Shown in pieces: positions 43,512 to 52,753 of a stretch of DNA of 64,000 bases; position 1 is the stretch's first letter; each line of letters starts with the position of its first letter. The translations under genes and the position numbers were made by a program. A model generated the notes under the pieces. The model saw only the letters and a list, made by a program, of their open reading frames with translations, was not told the origin of the DNA and did not search any database. Source of the DNA: Silvibacterium dinghuense. GTDB taxonomy: Bacteria; Acidobacteriota; Terriglobia; Terriglobales; Acidobacteriaceae. The stretch spans positions 310,001 to 374,000 of the forward strand of contig NZ_SDMK01000005.1 in the NCBI RefSeq assembly GCF_004123295.1, given 5' to 3'.

Positions 43512-44867
43512 TTACTTCAAAATTTCCGTGAGCGGCGGCTCGTTCTTCGGCATCGAGACGCCGAGAATCTGCGCAATCGTCGGTTCCACGCGCAGATTTG
43601 GAAAATCCGGCAGCTTGACGCCCGGCTTCACCGCGACACCTGATGCCACGAACAGCGCCTGCATCTCCGGCATCGAGTTCAGGTAGCCATGCGCCCCGCG
43701 CTCCGGATTCGCCGTGATCGCCGTCGGCGCTACACCGTCGCCAAAAGCATAACCGAGCTTCGCTACCAGATAGAGCTGCGGTGCCTGGTCCGTCACTGCA
43801 TCCGACGGAATGCCGATTGCACGCGCCTCTTCATTCGTATAGACGCCGGCCACGCCCTCAAGTGCTGCGAGCTTCGGCTTCAGCTCGGCCTCGAGTTGCG
43901 CGCGCTTCGCCTTGTCGCGGATGTAAATAAAAGCCGCGCCACCCTCCGGCATCAGTTGCGCCACACCAGTGCTCTGCCTGCCGCTGCCCTGGGCTACGCC
44001 TGCCTCCACCAGCACATTCGCTACGTGAATGGTCTTCGTGTAGCTGGCGAAACCGTGATCGGAGGCGATCACAAACGTCGTGCGATCGGCGATGCCCGCC
44101 TTCTTTACTGCTTCGACGACACGCGCCAGGCAGTGGTCGGCATTGGCATAGGCTTCATAACCGGCAGACGACATCGCTCCATACTCATGCTGCAGCGTGT
44201 CGGTCTGGAGCAGATGAAAGAGCAGCAGATTGGAGCGATGCTTTTCGATGATATCGACCGCCGCGTCGGTCCAGATTTCATCGCGCCACGCGGCGCTGCT
44301 GTCATCGCCGAAGTGCTCGAGCTGATCGGCCGTCACCAGTCCTTGCGCCATCAGCTCCTTCGAGATGGTGTCATCGAGTTTTGGCGCCTCGTCGAACTTC
44401 CATGTCACACCCTTTGCGCCGTAGATCGCCACCCAGTCCACCTGCGCCGTGGTCAGGCCCTTTTCGGTTGCGGCTTCGTAGAGCGTGCGCGCATCCACCA
44501 GCTGGTCCTTATCCACCCATGGCTTCACTTCGGGATCGCCGCCATCTTCCGGCACCACGATGTGCCCGTTTGCCAGCACATGATGACCGCTCGCATTCAC
44601 GCCGGTGATCAGCGCGGTGTGATTCGGCCAGGTCACCGTGGGGTTGATCGGCATCATGCCCTCGGCAACCGCACCGGAAGCAGCGAGCGCACGCAGTGCC
44701 GGCATCGGCAGCCGCGGGTCCTTCAGTGCCCGCGCAGGAAATCCATCGATCGTCACCAGGATCACAACGGGAGCACGATCGGCGGCAGCAGTTTGAGCAA
44801 ACGCAGGCACGGCTTGGGGCAGGCTCGCCAGCAGCAGAGCGCAGAACAGGGCGGACAATCTCTTCAA
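43512..44867 (-). CDS. Exported alkaline-phosphatase-superfamily phosphodiesterase (NPP type)
   Basis: A 451-residue enzyme from the chosen start. Signal peptide LSALFCALLLASLPQAVPA ends in AFAQ. Superfamily metal and nucleophile positions: VTIDGFPARAL (Asp), NPTVTWPNHTALITGV (Thr nucleophile after TVT), HLLQTDTLQHEYG, and VIASDHGFASY (Asp-His). These match nucleotide pyrophosphatase/phosphodiesterase-like proteins (Phosphodiest family). I took the TTG at 44867, preceded by GAAGG, because it begins the signal peptide; the frame stays open to 44978, which would leave 37 basic residues in front. Substrate uncertain. Confidence 0.85.
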   Translation of the reverse strand: MKRLSALFCALLLASLPQAVPAFAQTAAADRAPVVILVTIDGFPARALKDPRLPMPALRALAASGAVAEGMMPINPTVTWPNHTALITGVNASGHHVLANGHIVVPEDGGDPEVKPWVDKDQLVDARTLYEAATEKGLTTAQVDWVAIYGAKGVTWKFDEAPKLDDTISKELMAQGLVTADQLEHFGDDSSAAWRDEIWTDAAVDIIEKHRSNLLLFHLLQTDTLQHEYGAMSSAGYEAYANADHCLARVVEAVKKAGIADRTTFVIASDHGFASYTKTIHVANVLVEAGVAQGSGRQSTGVAQLMPEGGAAFIYIRDKAKRAQLEAELKPKLAALEGVAGVYTNEEARAIGIPSDAVTDQAPQLYLVAKLGYAFGDGVAPTAITANPERGAHGYLNSMPEMQALFVASGVAVKPGVKLPDFPNLRVEPTIAQILGVSMPKNEPPLTEILK

Positions 44868-45046
44868 TGCAGAACCTTCAGGTTGGGATATCGGCCACAA
44901 GGCAGAGGCACGCGCCACAGCACGCTGCCTCCATGCAGGATACGCGCGTCTCGATACTTTAGACGCAGCCTGAGCCATTGCAGTCTATCCAGACTAGAGT
45001 CTGTGATGAGCTGTCACGGTTACACCGCTATAAAAAATATCCGCGG

Positions 45047-46372
45047 TCAATAGGTCCGGTAGGCCACAATCTCCGAGTGCGCGGCGCTGCCATCGAGGTT
45101 GCGCGAGCGCAACAGGATCTCGAAATGCGGCAGCCTGCCATCCTTGCGCATGATCTTTTCGAGGAAGGGCTCGAAGTCGCTGTCCTCGAAGAGAAAATCG
45201 CTGATCGCCTCTGTGCCTGCGACGGAGGTGCCCTCAATCAGCAGCGCATGTCCACTGCCGCTCAGGTTCGGCAAGTAGGCCAGCACGCCGTACTCATACT
45301 GCATGGAGCGGTAGTACGCTGGCTCGCCATTTTGCGGCGCGCGATCGAGAAATCCCCGCTCACCCTTCTCCAGATCGTCGTGCAGCACGAAATTCATCTG
45401 CGGCTCGAAGAGCTCGATCCACGGATTGGCATCCTGCGAGCCGGATAGAACGACGTTCGCGCTCTTCAGGTCATTCGCGTGCACATCTCGCGCATAGCGG
45501 ATGCTGTAGCGTCCGGTCCGGGCCTGAGGCAGATGAGTCAGCCGGTCGAAGAGCTCCAGATCCACGAATGAGGTGTAGCGGCGGCCGGCGATATCGAGCA
45601 CGGTATTGCGCGGAAGGTTCGTTCCAGCCAATTCGCGGTCGAAGTTCCGCGCCATGTATTCGCCGAGCGTGCTGTTCTTTCCGGTGAGCCCATGCAGCAA
45701 CACCAATCCGCTGTCGGCGGCGATCAGCAGCGTCGGAGAGGGCCCGGGAAACATGCTCGACCACAGCGCCGCGCGTCCGCGCTGCGCCGGTGAAATCTCG
45801 GCAAACCGCTCCCGCCCTGAGCCCACCAGAAGCGTCGCCAACAGCCCGAGACAGATCACGAGCAGCACCGCTGTCGCCGCTCTCATCCTTCGCCGACTTG
45901 TCTCAAGCTGCGCGATCTTTCCTGTTTCGGCAGAAACCGGCTCAACAACCGGTGACGCTGCAGCTGCAGCAGCGACCGGCACTCCCACAGGCGCAAAGGT
46001 CGGAACGTAACCGCCGCGCGGAATGAGTATCCGCAGCGGCTCTTTCGCGCCTTCTTCCTTGAAATACGCTTCGAGCTTCTGCCGCAGGCGCAGCATGTGC
46101 GAGCGCACGATCGTGTCTGCCGTGGGATCGAAACTACGCGTTCGCTCAAAGACCTCGGCTGCGATGCGCTGCTCAGTCAGCAGCAGCTCCTGCCCCTGCA
46201 GGCTTCGCTCGCAGAGATACAGCAGCAGGTCGGGAAGCCGCGAAGAACGGGCAAAGGTCGGCGAGGCCGCAACCCGTTGCACGAGCTGCCAGCGTTCATC
46301 CGCGGCCAGATCACTCGCCTGGGTTATGGGCTGCCCCAGTTCTGCTCCCAACTTCGCCATACCTCTATCCAT
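45047..46372 (-). CDS. Membrane-anchored winged-helix transcriptional regulator
   Basis: About 441 residues. The N-terminal DNA-binding region includes LVQRVAASPTFARSSRLPDL, LLLTEQRIAAEVFERTRSFD and TIVRSHMLRLRQKLEAYF. IPRGGYVPTF is the beta-wing-like end seen in a regulator type frequent in Acidobacteriota. A single membrane helix (ATAVLLVICLGLLATLLVG) follows at about 170-188. The periplasmic C-terminal domain of about 230 residues (LRSRNLDGSAAHSEIVAYRT at its end) is a possible sensor. It is divergent from the large Oar-like receptor, its likely target. I chose the ATG at 46372; another in-frame ATG lies at 46423. Neither has a strong ribosome-binding site. Confidence 0.8.
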   Translation of the reverse strand: MDRGMAKLGAELGQPITQASDLAADERWQLVQRVAASPTFARSSRLPDLLLYLCERSLQGQELLLTEQRIAAEVFERTRSFDPTADTIVRSHMLRLRQKLEAYFKEEGAKEPLRILIPRGGYVPTFAPVGVPVAAAAAASPVVEPVSAETGKIAQLETSRRRMRAATAVLLVICLGLLATLLVGSGRERFAEISPAQRGRAALWSSMFPGPSPTLLIAADSGLVLLHGLTGKNSTLGEYMARNFDRELAGTNLPRNTVLDIAGRRYTSFVDLELFDRLTHLPQARTGRYSIRYARDVHANDLKSANVVLSGSQDANPWIELFEPQMNFVLHDDLEKGERGFLDRAPQNGEPAYYRSMQYEYGVLAYLPNLSGSGHALLIEGTSVAGTEAISDFLFEDSDFEPFLEKIMRKDGRLPHFEILLRSRNLDGSAAHSEIVAYRTY

Positions 46373-46626
46373 TCTCACATTAAGCGGTACGCATGAAATT
46401 GTGATGAACGAGCCGTCCGACATGCGCAGCTAAAACCCATGTTTTCAGCTATGTACATGCGTGTCAAAGGTTGTTGCAACACATGTTGCGGCCAGTGATT
46501 TCACCACGGTTCGGCAACCGTCCTTGCTACTGCTAAATCAGCGCGTCCCGCAGCGGCCTCCCCCAGCCGCCGCAGCCTGAGGCGCGCACACGGCCTCTCA
46601 ACCTATTCCGTCATCGAGGAAAGAAC

Positions 46627-49600
46627 ATGCGAAACCTTCCGCTTCAGCTGAGGACCGGGCGCGCCCTCGTCTCCAGCCTGATGCTTTTGCTGATCTTCAG
46701 CTTTAGCCATACGCTCCGCGCACAGGAGTTCCGCGCTACGCTCACCGGCGTTGTTACCGATGAGTCGGGCGCCGTCATGGCCAAGGCCGACGTGCTCGCC
46801 ATCAACAACGCCACCCAGCAGACCTATAAGTCCGAGACGAACAAGCAGGGAACCTACTACATCCCCTACGTCATCCCCGGCAACTACACCATCAAGGTCA
46901 GCGCCCCGGGCTTCGACACCCAGGTGCAGACCAACGTCCTGCTCCAGGCCAGCGAATACCGCGGCGTAAATATCACCCTGCACGTCGGCTCGGTCTCACA
47001 GAGCGTCACCGTCACGGACGCGCCGCCGCTGCTCAACACCGCCAGCGGCTCGGGCAGCACCGTTCTCACCCAGCAGGAGATCGAGAGCGCTCCCCTGCAG
47101 GGACGCGAAATCTATTCGCTGCTCGGCACCACGCCCAGCAGCATGTCCACCACCACCAACGTCGCGGGCTCCACGGCCAACAGCTATGCGGTAACCAATG
47201 CTTACGTCGTCGGCGGTGGTATTGGCGGCTACCAGCAGTTCACCCTGAACGGCACCAACATCACCGCGCAGAGCACCGGTGGCGCCGGCGAGTGGGAGTT
47301 CTCTCCGAACGTCGACGCACTCCAGGAAGTCAGCGTCATGACGAATACCTACGATGCCCGTTACGGCCGCACCGGCAACGGCACCATCGACATGGTCGTC
47401 AAGAACGGCACCAACCGCTTCCACGGCAACATCTACGAATACTTCGAAAACACCATTTTCAACGCCAACAGCTTCACCAACAACGAGACCGGCACCAAGC
47501 GCGAGGCGACGCACCAGAACCAGTTCGGCGGCACCATCGGCGGTCCTATCCTCAAGGACAAGGTCTTCTTCTTCGGCAGCTACGAAGGCTATCGCCAGGA
47601 TCTGCCCGACACATTGCTGACCAGCGTACCGACGGCGGCCATGCGCCCCACCAACGGCGGCGACGCCGACTTCTCCGGCACCGGCTACACCATCTATGAC
47701 CCGGCGACTACCGCCTGTACCGTATCCGGCGGCACCCTGGGCAACTGCACCGGCGACGCCTACACCCGTACCGCATTTACGAATAATGTCATCCCGGCTT
47801 CGCGCATCAACGCCATCGGCGCCGCGGTCCTGAACCTCTATCCCAAGCCGAATATCAACACCACCAACGACCAGAACAACTACCTGGCCAACACGCCCGA
47901 GCTGACGAACTGGAACCAGGAGATGGTCCGCGTCGACTACAACACCTCGCCGAGCATGCGCTGGTATTCGCTGTTCACCATGCAGCACGGCACCCAATAC
48001 CAGAACGATAACGGATTCACCGGTATTGCCGAGTACGGCAGCATCAATGCCATCCATGACCAGTACACCGCGGCACAGGATTTTACCTGGACGATATCGC
48101 CGAGCACGCTCCTGGACGTCAAGGGCTCCTTTTCGCGCTACTTCCTGTCTTCCCCCAATGGTGAATTTTCTCAGGCACAGGCACCGAGCACCATCGGCCT
48201 GACCATGCCATCGATCCCCACCACTTCGATGAAGGACCTGCCGGAATTCACTACTTCGCAGTATTATCCGCAGGTCGTGGGCAACGTGCTCACCTCCGGC
48301 ACCTATGACGACGTAGGTCTGGCGGTCGATTTGACGAAGATGTGGGGACAGCATGCCTTCCACTTCGGCGGCGACGTCCACCATTTCGACCACGGCACCC
48401 CCGGTCAGGCCGGCTACGCCAACGGCGAATTCGAGTTCGGCACCACCTACACCGAGAAGAACCCGACCGAATCCGCTCGCAGCACCGACGGCTTCGATAT
48501 CGCGGACATGCTGCTGGGTGACCCGGTCAGCGGCGGCGTGCAGTGGAATCCGCAGACCTTCACCTCCTACCCGGCATGGGACGCCTATGCGCAGGACGAC
48601 TGGCGCATTCGCAAGAACCTGACCCTGAACATCGGCATCCGCTACGACGTTCAGTACGGCGCCGAGGCTCGCGGCAACGGCATCAATCGCGGCTTCTGCA
48701 CCACCTGCGTCAACTCGGTCAGCAGCAACTCCACCTACCAGTCCAACCTGGCAGCCGATGCCTCGGCCCTCAGCGCAGCCAACATCAATACCACCAGCCT
48801 TGAGTCCGTCAACGGCGGCATCCTGTTTGCAGGCGCCAATGGCCAGCAGGCACGAGCCTACAACACGCAGTGGAACAACTTCGCTCCGCGTTTCGGCTTC
48901 GCCTGGCAGCTCGATCCGCTCACCGTTATCCGTGGCGGCTACGGCATGATGTGGGCCTTCGGCCTCGAAAACGGCACCTACACCGGCTTCGACGAAACCA
49001 CCAGCTATGATGCCTCGAACAACGGCGGCCTCACCTCCTCGGGCTACTTCGCTGCCGGCACGCCCTTCCCCAGCGGCGCACAGGCTCCGGCCGGCGCTTC
49101 GGGCGGAGACCAGACCGATATCGGCAACACGATTTCGATGGACTTTCCACAGCGTCGCATCCCCTACTCGCACATGGCCTCGCTCGGCTTCCAGCGCGCG
49201 CTGCCTGACCAGATGACCCTGGACGTGCGCTACGCCGGCGATTACGCCTCGAACGTCCGCGTCTCGACCGTCCTGAACGCGGTAAACGCCTCCCAGCTGA
49301 AGACCGCTATCGCCAACCCCAACTACTTCGACCAGCGGGTCGTGAACCCCTACTACGGAGTTCTGCCTTCCACCTCCACCATCGGCTCCGCCTCCACCAT
49401 CGAGGCTCTCACCCTGATGCAGCCCTACTCCGAGTTCGGTGAAGTGGCATGGGATGCTGCGCCGCTCGGACGCAACAACTACAGCGCTCTCGAGGTGAAA
49501 CTCGATAAGCGCATGGGTGGTCCTGAGCAGCTCGCCTTCCAGCTGGCTTACACCTGGTCGAAGACCATGACGGCCAGCAGCTTCACCAACTCCTACCCCT

Positions 49601-50220
49601 ACCAAGATACGACGCTCCGCTACCAGATCGGACCGGACGACCGCACCAACACGTTTGCCTTCACCTCGCAGCTGCACCTGCCCTTCGGCCAGGGACAGCG
49701 CCTGTTCAGCGGCGTGAATAACTTGGTCAACGAGCTCATCGGCGGCTGGCAGCTCAGCTCCATCCTCACAGCCCAGGGCGGCTTCCCCGTCTCGCTCGAC
49801 AACAGCTACTACTACGAGTGCAACCACAGCTTCCGTCCGGAAGGCGGCACCTCGCTGAAGAGCTACCTGTACAACAGCTACAGCTCGGGCGCGAGCCTTG
49901 GCTGCTATGACTCCATCCCCACCTACGCGCTCAAGACCCTGAACAGCCGTACCGCAGAGGTACGCGCGCCAACTGCGCCCAACCTCGACGCAACCTTGCA
50001 GAAGTCGTTCACGATCAAGGAAGGCTACAAGCTGACCTTCCGCGCCGACGCCTTCAACCTCACCAACTCGGTACTCTTCCCTGCTCCGGACGACAACCCG
50101 TCCGACGGCGCTCCGAAGGCCGATGCTGCAACCGGCGGCTACACCGGCTACGGTACGGTTTCGCTCACCCAGCAAAATAATCCCCGTATCCTGCAGTTCG
50201 CCCTCAAGCTGGGCTTCTAA
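46627..50220 (+). CDS. Oar-like TonB-dependent receptor (1197 aa)
   Basis: A large outer-membrane receptor. It has a signal peptide (LMLLLIFSFSHTLRAQEF), a carboxypeptidase-regulatory-like domain (TLTGVVTDESGAVMAKADVL, about 38-125), a plug (SAPLQGREIYSLLGTTPSSM, NTYDARYGRTGNGTIDMVVK) and a long barrel ending in NPRILQFALKLGF. It shares the block layout of the receptor starting at the right window edge (DARYGRTSGGTVNTVGKSG). A GAGGAAAG site precedes the ATG. It is transcribed divergently from a membrane-bound regulator and has its own strong terminator. A polysaccharide-derived ligand is likely but unproven. Confidence 0.93.
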   Translation: MRNLPLQLRTGRALVSSLMLLLIFSFSHTLRAQEFRATLTGVVTDESGAVMAKADVLAINNATQQTYKSETNKQGTYYIPYVIPGNYTIKVSAPGFDTQVQTNVLLQASEYRGVNITLHVGSVSQSVTVTDAPPLLNTASGSGSTVLTQQEIESAPLQGREIYSLLGTTPSSMSTTTNVAGSTANSYAVTNAYVVGGGIGGYQQFTLNGTNITAQSTGGAGEWEFSPNVDALQEVSVMTNTYDARYGRTGNGTIDMVVKNGTNRFHGNIYEYFENTIFNANSFTNNETGTKREATHQNQFGGTIGGPILKDKVFFFGSYEGYRQDLPDTLLTSVPTAAMRPTNGGDADFSGTGYTIYDPATTACTVSGGTLGNCTGDAYTRTAFTNNVIPASRINAIGAAVLNLYPKPNINTTNDQNNYLANTPELTNWNQEMVRVDYNTSPSMRWYSLFTMQHGTQYQNDNGFTGIAEYGSINAIHDQYTAAQDFTWTISPSTLLDVKGSFSRYFLSSPNGEFSQAQAPSTIGLTMPSIPTTSMKDLPEFTTSQYYPQVVGNVLTSGTYDDVGLAVDLTKMWGQHAFHFGGDVHHFDHGTPGQAGYANGEFEFGTTYTEKNPTESARSTDGFDIADMLLGDPVSGGVQWNPQTFTSYPAWDAYAQDDWRIRKNLTLNIGIRYDVQYGAEARGNGINRGFCTTCVNSVSSNSTYQSNLAADASALSAANINTTSLESVNGGILFAGANGQQARAYNTQWNNFAPRFGFAWQLDPLTVIRGGYGMMWAFGLENGTYTGFDETTSYDASNNGGLTSSGYFAAGTPFPSGAQAPAGASGGDQTDIGNTISMDFPQRRIPYSHMASLGFQRALPDQMTLDVRYAGDYASNVRVSTVLNAVNASQLKTAIANPNYFDQRVVNPYYGVLPSTSTIGSASTIEALTLMQPYSEFGEVAWDAAPLGRNNYSALEVKLDKRMGGPEQLAFQLAYTWSKTMTASSFTNSYPYQDTTLRYQIGPDDRTNTFAFTSQLHLPFGQGQRLFSGVNNLVNELIGGWQLSSILTAQGGFPVSLDNSYYYECNHSFRPEGGTSLKSYLYNSYSSGASLGCYDSIPTYALKTLNSRTAEVRAPTAPNLDATLQKSFTIKEGYKLTFRADAFNLTNSVLFPAPDDNPSDGAPKADAATGGYTGYGTVSLTQQNNPRILQFALKLGF

Positions 50221-50242
50221 CTTCACCCCAACCGCAACACAA

Positions 50243-50283
50243 ACGAGAGAGGCGTGGCCGATGGCCACGCCTCTCTCGTTTTG
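50243..50283. terminator. Strong intrinsic terminator (both directions)
   Basis: A perfect 17-bp stem, acgagagaggcgtggcc (50243-50259) with its complement at 50263-50279, a 3-base loop and TTTT downstream. It follows the plus-strand receptor by 22 bp and sits 20 bp past the stop of the convergent copper-type receptor, whose transcripts meet AAA/TTT on the other side. Confidence 0.9.
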
Positions 50284-50303
50284 CATCTGCAAGCGAGCCG
50301 AGA

Positions 50304-52703
50304 TCACTCCCCGCGATGAAACCGATACGCCACATTCACGAAGAAATTTCTACCCGGCTCCGGCAGCCTGACTCCATTCGTCAACGGATCGCGCGCGTAG
50401 GAGAGAAACTCCGAATATTCCCGCGACAGCAGATTGTTCACACCCGCCTCCGCATCGAAACTCCGTCCGTGATATCCGCCCTTCAGGTGAAAGACCGAAA
50501 AGCCTGCTGTTGTCTGCTCGTTCTCATCCGTATCGACGTGATCCTGCCGTCCGGTCACCTCTGCGCCCGCCTCTGCATACCATCCCTTGCGTTCGTATGT
50601 GAGATTCAGCGTGGCCCGCACCGGCGGCACCTGGAACAAATTGCTGCTCTCGATATGGTTATCGGGCTGCGGGACCTTTGTTCCGCGTGTCACGGTGTAC
50701 GAACCATTCAGCATCAGGTTCGTCCCCAGCGGTGCACTTCCGTTCGCCTCCGCTCCCCAAAGATAAGCCTGCACATTTCCGTAAGTCTCCGCATTCATGG
50801 ACGACATCGTGCTCATATCCATCTGCTGCGGCATAGCGACGTGCAGCGTAACATCGTTATCCAGCTTGCTGAAAAACACCTGCGGGGTAAAAGCAAAGCG
50901 CCGCGTCTTCGTCCGCACGCCAAGGTCGAACTCCGTATCGCGCGGATGCCGCAGCAAGGGATTGCCGACCCATGCGTCCTCCATCGACATGCTCATCGAG
51001 AAGCTGCTGGCGTAGAAGCGCTCCTGCGGATCGGGAAAGCGGATATTGCTGCCCACGCCGGTAAACACTGCCACATCCGGCGTAGCCTGCCACGAAACCA
51101 TTGCATTGCCCGAGGCGCCTGCGTCGTGCGCGGTGAGTGCCACTGCACCGTAATAGGTCTCAAACGAAGCAGCATCCGCTGCCGAGGCATTCGTAAAGTC
51201 GTGATCAAAGCGAGCTCCTGAGGTCAGCAGCCATCGCGTGCCGAAGGCATGCCGATAGGCCACATAGGCGCCGTTTACGTCCTCTGTGACTCCCGGCAGC
51301 TCGACCTCATCGGTGGGCATCGTCATACCCATGGAGCTCATCCTCATAACGCCATTGGAATTCCAGTACCGGTGATAGAACTCATATCCTGCGGTGAACC
51401 CCTGCGCAAGGTCCGCATCCATCCGCGCGCCATCGGTGAACGAAACCACATGCTCGCTCATCGAGAACGGCATGGTTCCAGCGCTCTCACGCAAGTGATC
51501 GTCCATCAGATGATTCGCCTTGTCCGCATACGCCAGCCCATGCAGGCCTCGCAGCCATCCCTGGCTGCGGAAGTAGTCATAACGTGCGGCAAATCGATCC
51601 GCATCGTCGTAAACACCGTCCATCGTCAGGTAGGGGTAGAGCAAATCGCCGCTCTGCTGGCGCGTGTAGCTGATCTCGCCATGCTGATTCGCAGCCGGAT
51701 GAAAGGCCAGCTTACTCCAGGCGCTCTGTGTGCGAAAGGCCTGAAGATCGGCATACCCATCGCGATATCCGCCCAGCTCGCTCACCAGGCTTCCGTCACC
51801 ATCTTTGTAGAACTGAGAGGTACGGTAGGAGTAGCCCGCCAGCCAATCCGTATCCTTGCCGCCCAGCTCTGCCGTCACCGAAGGGTTGTAGTATCCATAC
51901 GAACCCGTCGACACATTGCTGTGCAGCAGGAAGCCCTGCGCATCCGGCGTCCTGGTGACGATCTTCACAAAACCGCCCAGTTCTCCCTGCGTGGTGACAT
52001 CGAACGGCCCCTTCACCACGTCCACATGATCCACCTCGGCCAGATCGACGTGATACTCGGCCGGGTCCATCTGAAACGTACATGCCCCGTAGAGCCGTGT
52101 GCCGTCGATCGTGGTTGCGATGTTGTTGTGGAAGAGCCCGCGAATCGCGATGTCGTTCGCGATGGCCGCCTTGCGCGCCCTCTGCACTCCGGCAATCGCC
52201 GTCGCTGCTTCGCCCAGGTCACGCGCCGAGCCCTCGCGCATCTGTCGCGCGCTCATGCCGTCGCTTGCAGGTCCGCTGATCACATTCACCTGCTCGACGA
52301 CGGAAGCCAGATTCAGCCGTAGCGGCTCCTCCGCCGTCTCCCCTGCCCCAAGCATCACTGTGCGCACCAGTTCCGTGAAGCCGGCCTGGCGCACATCGAG
52401 CGCATATCGCCCAGGGTCCAGCCCGGCCAGCGTGTAATGACCGCTCGCATCCGTGAGAACGCTCCAGACCCTGCCGCTGTCTATGCGCCGGACCGTTACC
52501 AGCGCTCCGGCCAGCACCGCACCAGTCGGGTCAGAGACCTCGCCGTGTACTGCACTCGCCACGCAGCGCTGGCCGGCATTGCTCCCGCAGCGAGCGGGCG
52601 CCAAGTCTACGCTCAGCGCCGCAGAAGCGTGCAAAGAAAAAGCCCATAAAAAACAGAGAACTCCCAGCGGGAGAAAATTGTGGACAGGCATCGGTTCGAC
52701 CAT
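50304..52703 (-). CDS. Met-rich TonB-dependent receptor, OprC-like copper uptake candidate
   Basis: A 799-residue outer-membrane receptor with signal peptide, regulatory-like domain (VHGEVSDPTGAVLAGALVTV, about 52-135), plug (about 150-260) and barrel ending in NFFVNVAYRFHRGE. The plug contains GACTFQMDPAEYHVD, with Cys208-x3-Met212; 186 residues later the barrel has His398-x-Met400 (KANHLMDDH). This CxxxM plus HxM pair at about this distance is the copper site described for Pseudomonas OprC. Additional Met-rich loops, MRMSSMGMTMPTDEV, SFSMSMSMEDAW and MPQQMDMSTMSSMN, support copper. It is 50 bp downstream of the GH76 gene on the same strand, an unexpected partner. Confidence 0.88.
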   Translation of the reverse strand: MVEPMPVHNFLPLGVLCFLWAFSLHASAALSVDLAPARCGSNAGQRCVASAVHGEVSDPTGAVLAGALVTVRRIDSGRVWSVLTDASGHYTLAGLDPGRYALDVRQAGFTELVRTVMLGAGETAEEPLRLNLASVVEQVNVISGPASDGMSARQMREGSARDLGEAATAIAGVQRARKAAIANDIAIRGLFHNNIATTIDGTRLYGACTFQMDPAEYHVDLAEVDHVDVVKGPFDVTTQGELGGFVKIVTRTPDAQGFLLHSNVSTGSYGYYNPSVTAELGGKDTDWLAGYSYRTSQFYKDGDGSLVSELGGYRDGYADLQAFRTQSAWSKLAFHPAANQHGEISYTRQQSGDLLYPYLTMDGVYDDADRFAARYDYFRSQGWLRGLHGLAYADKANHLMDDHLRESAGTMPFSMSEHVVSFTDGARMDADLAQGFTAGYEFYHRYWNSNGVMRMSSMGMTMPTDEVELPGVTEDVNGAYVAYRHAFGTRWLLTSGARFDHDFTNASAADAASFETYYGAVALTAHDAGASGNAMVSWQATPDVAVFTGVGSNIRFPDPQERFYASSFSMSMSMEDAWVGNPLLRHPRDTEFDLGVRTKTRRFAFTPQVFFSKLDNDVTLHVAMPQQMDMSTMSSMNAETYGNVQAYLWGAEANGSAPLGTNLMLNGSYTVTRGTKVPQPDNHIESSNLFQVPPVRATLNLTYERKGWYAEAGAEVTGRQDHVDTDENEQTTAGFSVFHLKGGYHGRSFDAEAGVNNLLSREYSEFLSYARDPLTNGVRLPEPGRNFFVNVAYRFHRGE

Positions 52704-52753
52704 TCAACCATCCCAATTTCGCACCGCGCAATCCATCGTTTGATGGAGGCGTA

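Noticed and set aside
46996-50307. A 1103-codon open frame antisense to the 1197-aa receptor
   Set aside because: The sense frame has signal peptide, plug and barrel motifs. The antisense product is low-complexity Val/Gly/Arg-rich without motifs, as expected from GC-rich codon structure.
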